Source: Nansenia antarctica (Eukaryota > Chordata > Actinopteri > Argentiniformes > Microstomatidae). Taken from it: DNA of 64,000 bases. Position 1 is the first letter of the stretch. Each line of letters opens with the position of its first letter. Location of the stretch: positions 67,914,430 to 67,978,429 of the forward strand of contig OZ022342.1 in assembly GCA_963989245.1 (NCBI GenBank), read 5' to 3'. This document shows, in pieces, positions 63,590-64,000 of this stretch. The position numbers were made by a program, and so were the translations under genes. The notes beneath the pieces were generated by a model. It made no database searches, was not told where the DNA came from, and saw only the letters and a program-made list of their open reading frames with translations.

Positions 63590-64000
63590 GAGATGCTGTC
63601 CCGTAGGAAGGACAGCCCTGAAAGACTAGCTGTCCTGTAACCCAGTCCTGAAAGACTAGCTGGTCCTTAGAATGTCGGTTGTAAAAGACTTAAGCTGAAG
63701 ATTCTTTCTGGAGATGTCCTCTAGAAAGGATGGTTCTGAGAGACTTGAGCTGTCCAGTAGGACAGTTCTGAAAGACAATCTGTTCCTTGGAAGGACGTTT
63801 CTGAGGCTGTCCCGTAGTAAGGAAGGTTCTAAAGCTGTCCCGTAGGACAGTTCTGAGAGACAAGCTGTTCCCTGGAAGGACAATTCTGAAGCTGTCCCAT
63901 AGTAAGGGAGGTTCTAAAAGTCTAGCTGTCCTGTAGAAAGGACAGTTCTGAAGCTGTCCCGTAGGAAGGATGGTTCTAAAGCTGTCCTGTAGGAAGTAAC
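63590..64000. repeat. Degenerate minisatellite at the window edge
   Basis: At least 13 units of 27-35 bp with the core 'ctgtcccgtaggaaggacagttct', with variable addition of 'gaaagactag'. It runs off the window within fsd1l intron 3. No long conserved frame. Confidence 0.85.

Overview
The window is vertebrate nuclear DNA, almost certainly from a teleost fish. All genes are split by GT-AG introns. Dinucleotide microsatellites are abundant, and the interspersed repeats include Tc1-like ends, hAT elements, V-SINE-like and L2-like tails, and about ten copies of one palindromic MITE. The repeat style recalls the pike/salmon lineage, but that is an inference from memory of repeat families. No tRNA, rRNA, CRISPR or prokaryotic features were seen.

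Layout. (1) 998-16045, minus strand: the angiopoietin receptor tyrosine kinase gene tek (tie2). Twenty-two consecutive exons are readable with matching phases, about 1,110 residues; only the short first coding exon (signal peptide) was not found. (2) 16046-31000: a gene-poor stretch of MITEs, an L2 LINE tail, a duplicated unit, and a 1.48 kb hAT-type element with a perfect 8-bp target-site duplication. (3) 31200-34130: a broken duplicate of the 3' end of ift74, split by about 2 kb that carries a small two-exon plus-strand gene (32829-33682) for an unrecognised single-pass membrane protein. (4) 35316-37211, plus strand: a Siglec/CD22-like immunoglobulin receptor with ITIM-type tyrosine motifs; two Ig domains, the membrane segment and the tail share one exon. 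(5) 38029-54121, minus strand: ift74, all 19 coding exons, 601 residues, with a noncoding 5' exon and an RFX-type X-box upstream. (6) 48824-51071, plus strand: lrrc19, four exons, 380 residues, nested in ift74 intron 7. (7) 56980 to beyond the window, plus strand: the first three exons of fsd1l.

The tek / ift74 / nested lrrc19 grouping matches the arrangement on human 9p21, which supports orthology of all three. fsd1l next to ift74 differs from human, where FSD1L is on 9q (from memory). The genes are not an operon. ift74 is a ciliary transport gene and its X-box fits RFX control; fsd1l encodes a microtubule-associated coiled-coil protein; tek is endothelial; the Ig receptor is probably expressed on leukocytes. 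Items worth follow-up are the unrecognised membrane-protein gene in the ift74 duplicate, the intron-poor Ig receptor with one ITIM-like repeat that has lost its tyrosine, and nested transposon insertions whose empty sites can be read from the sequence itself.
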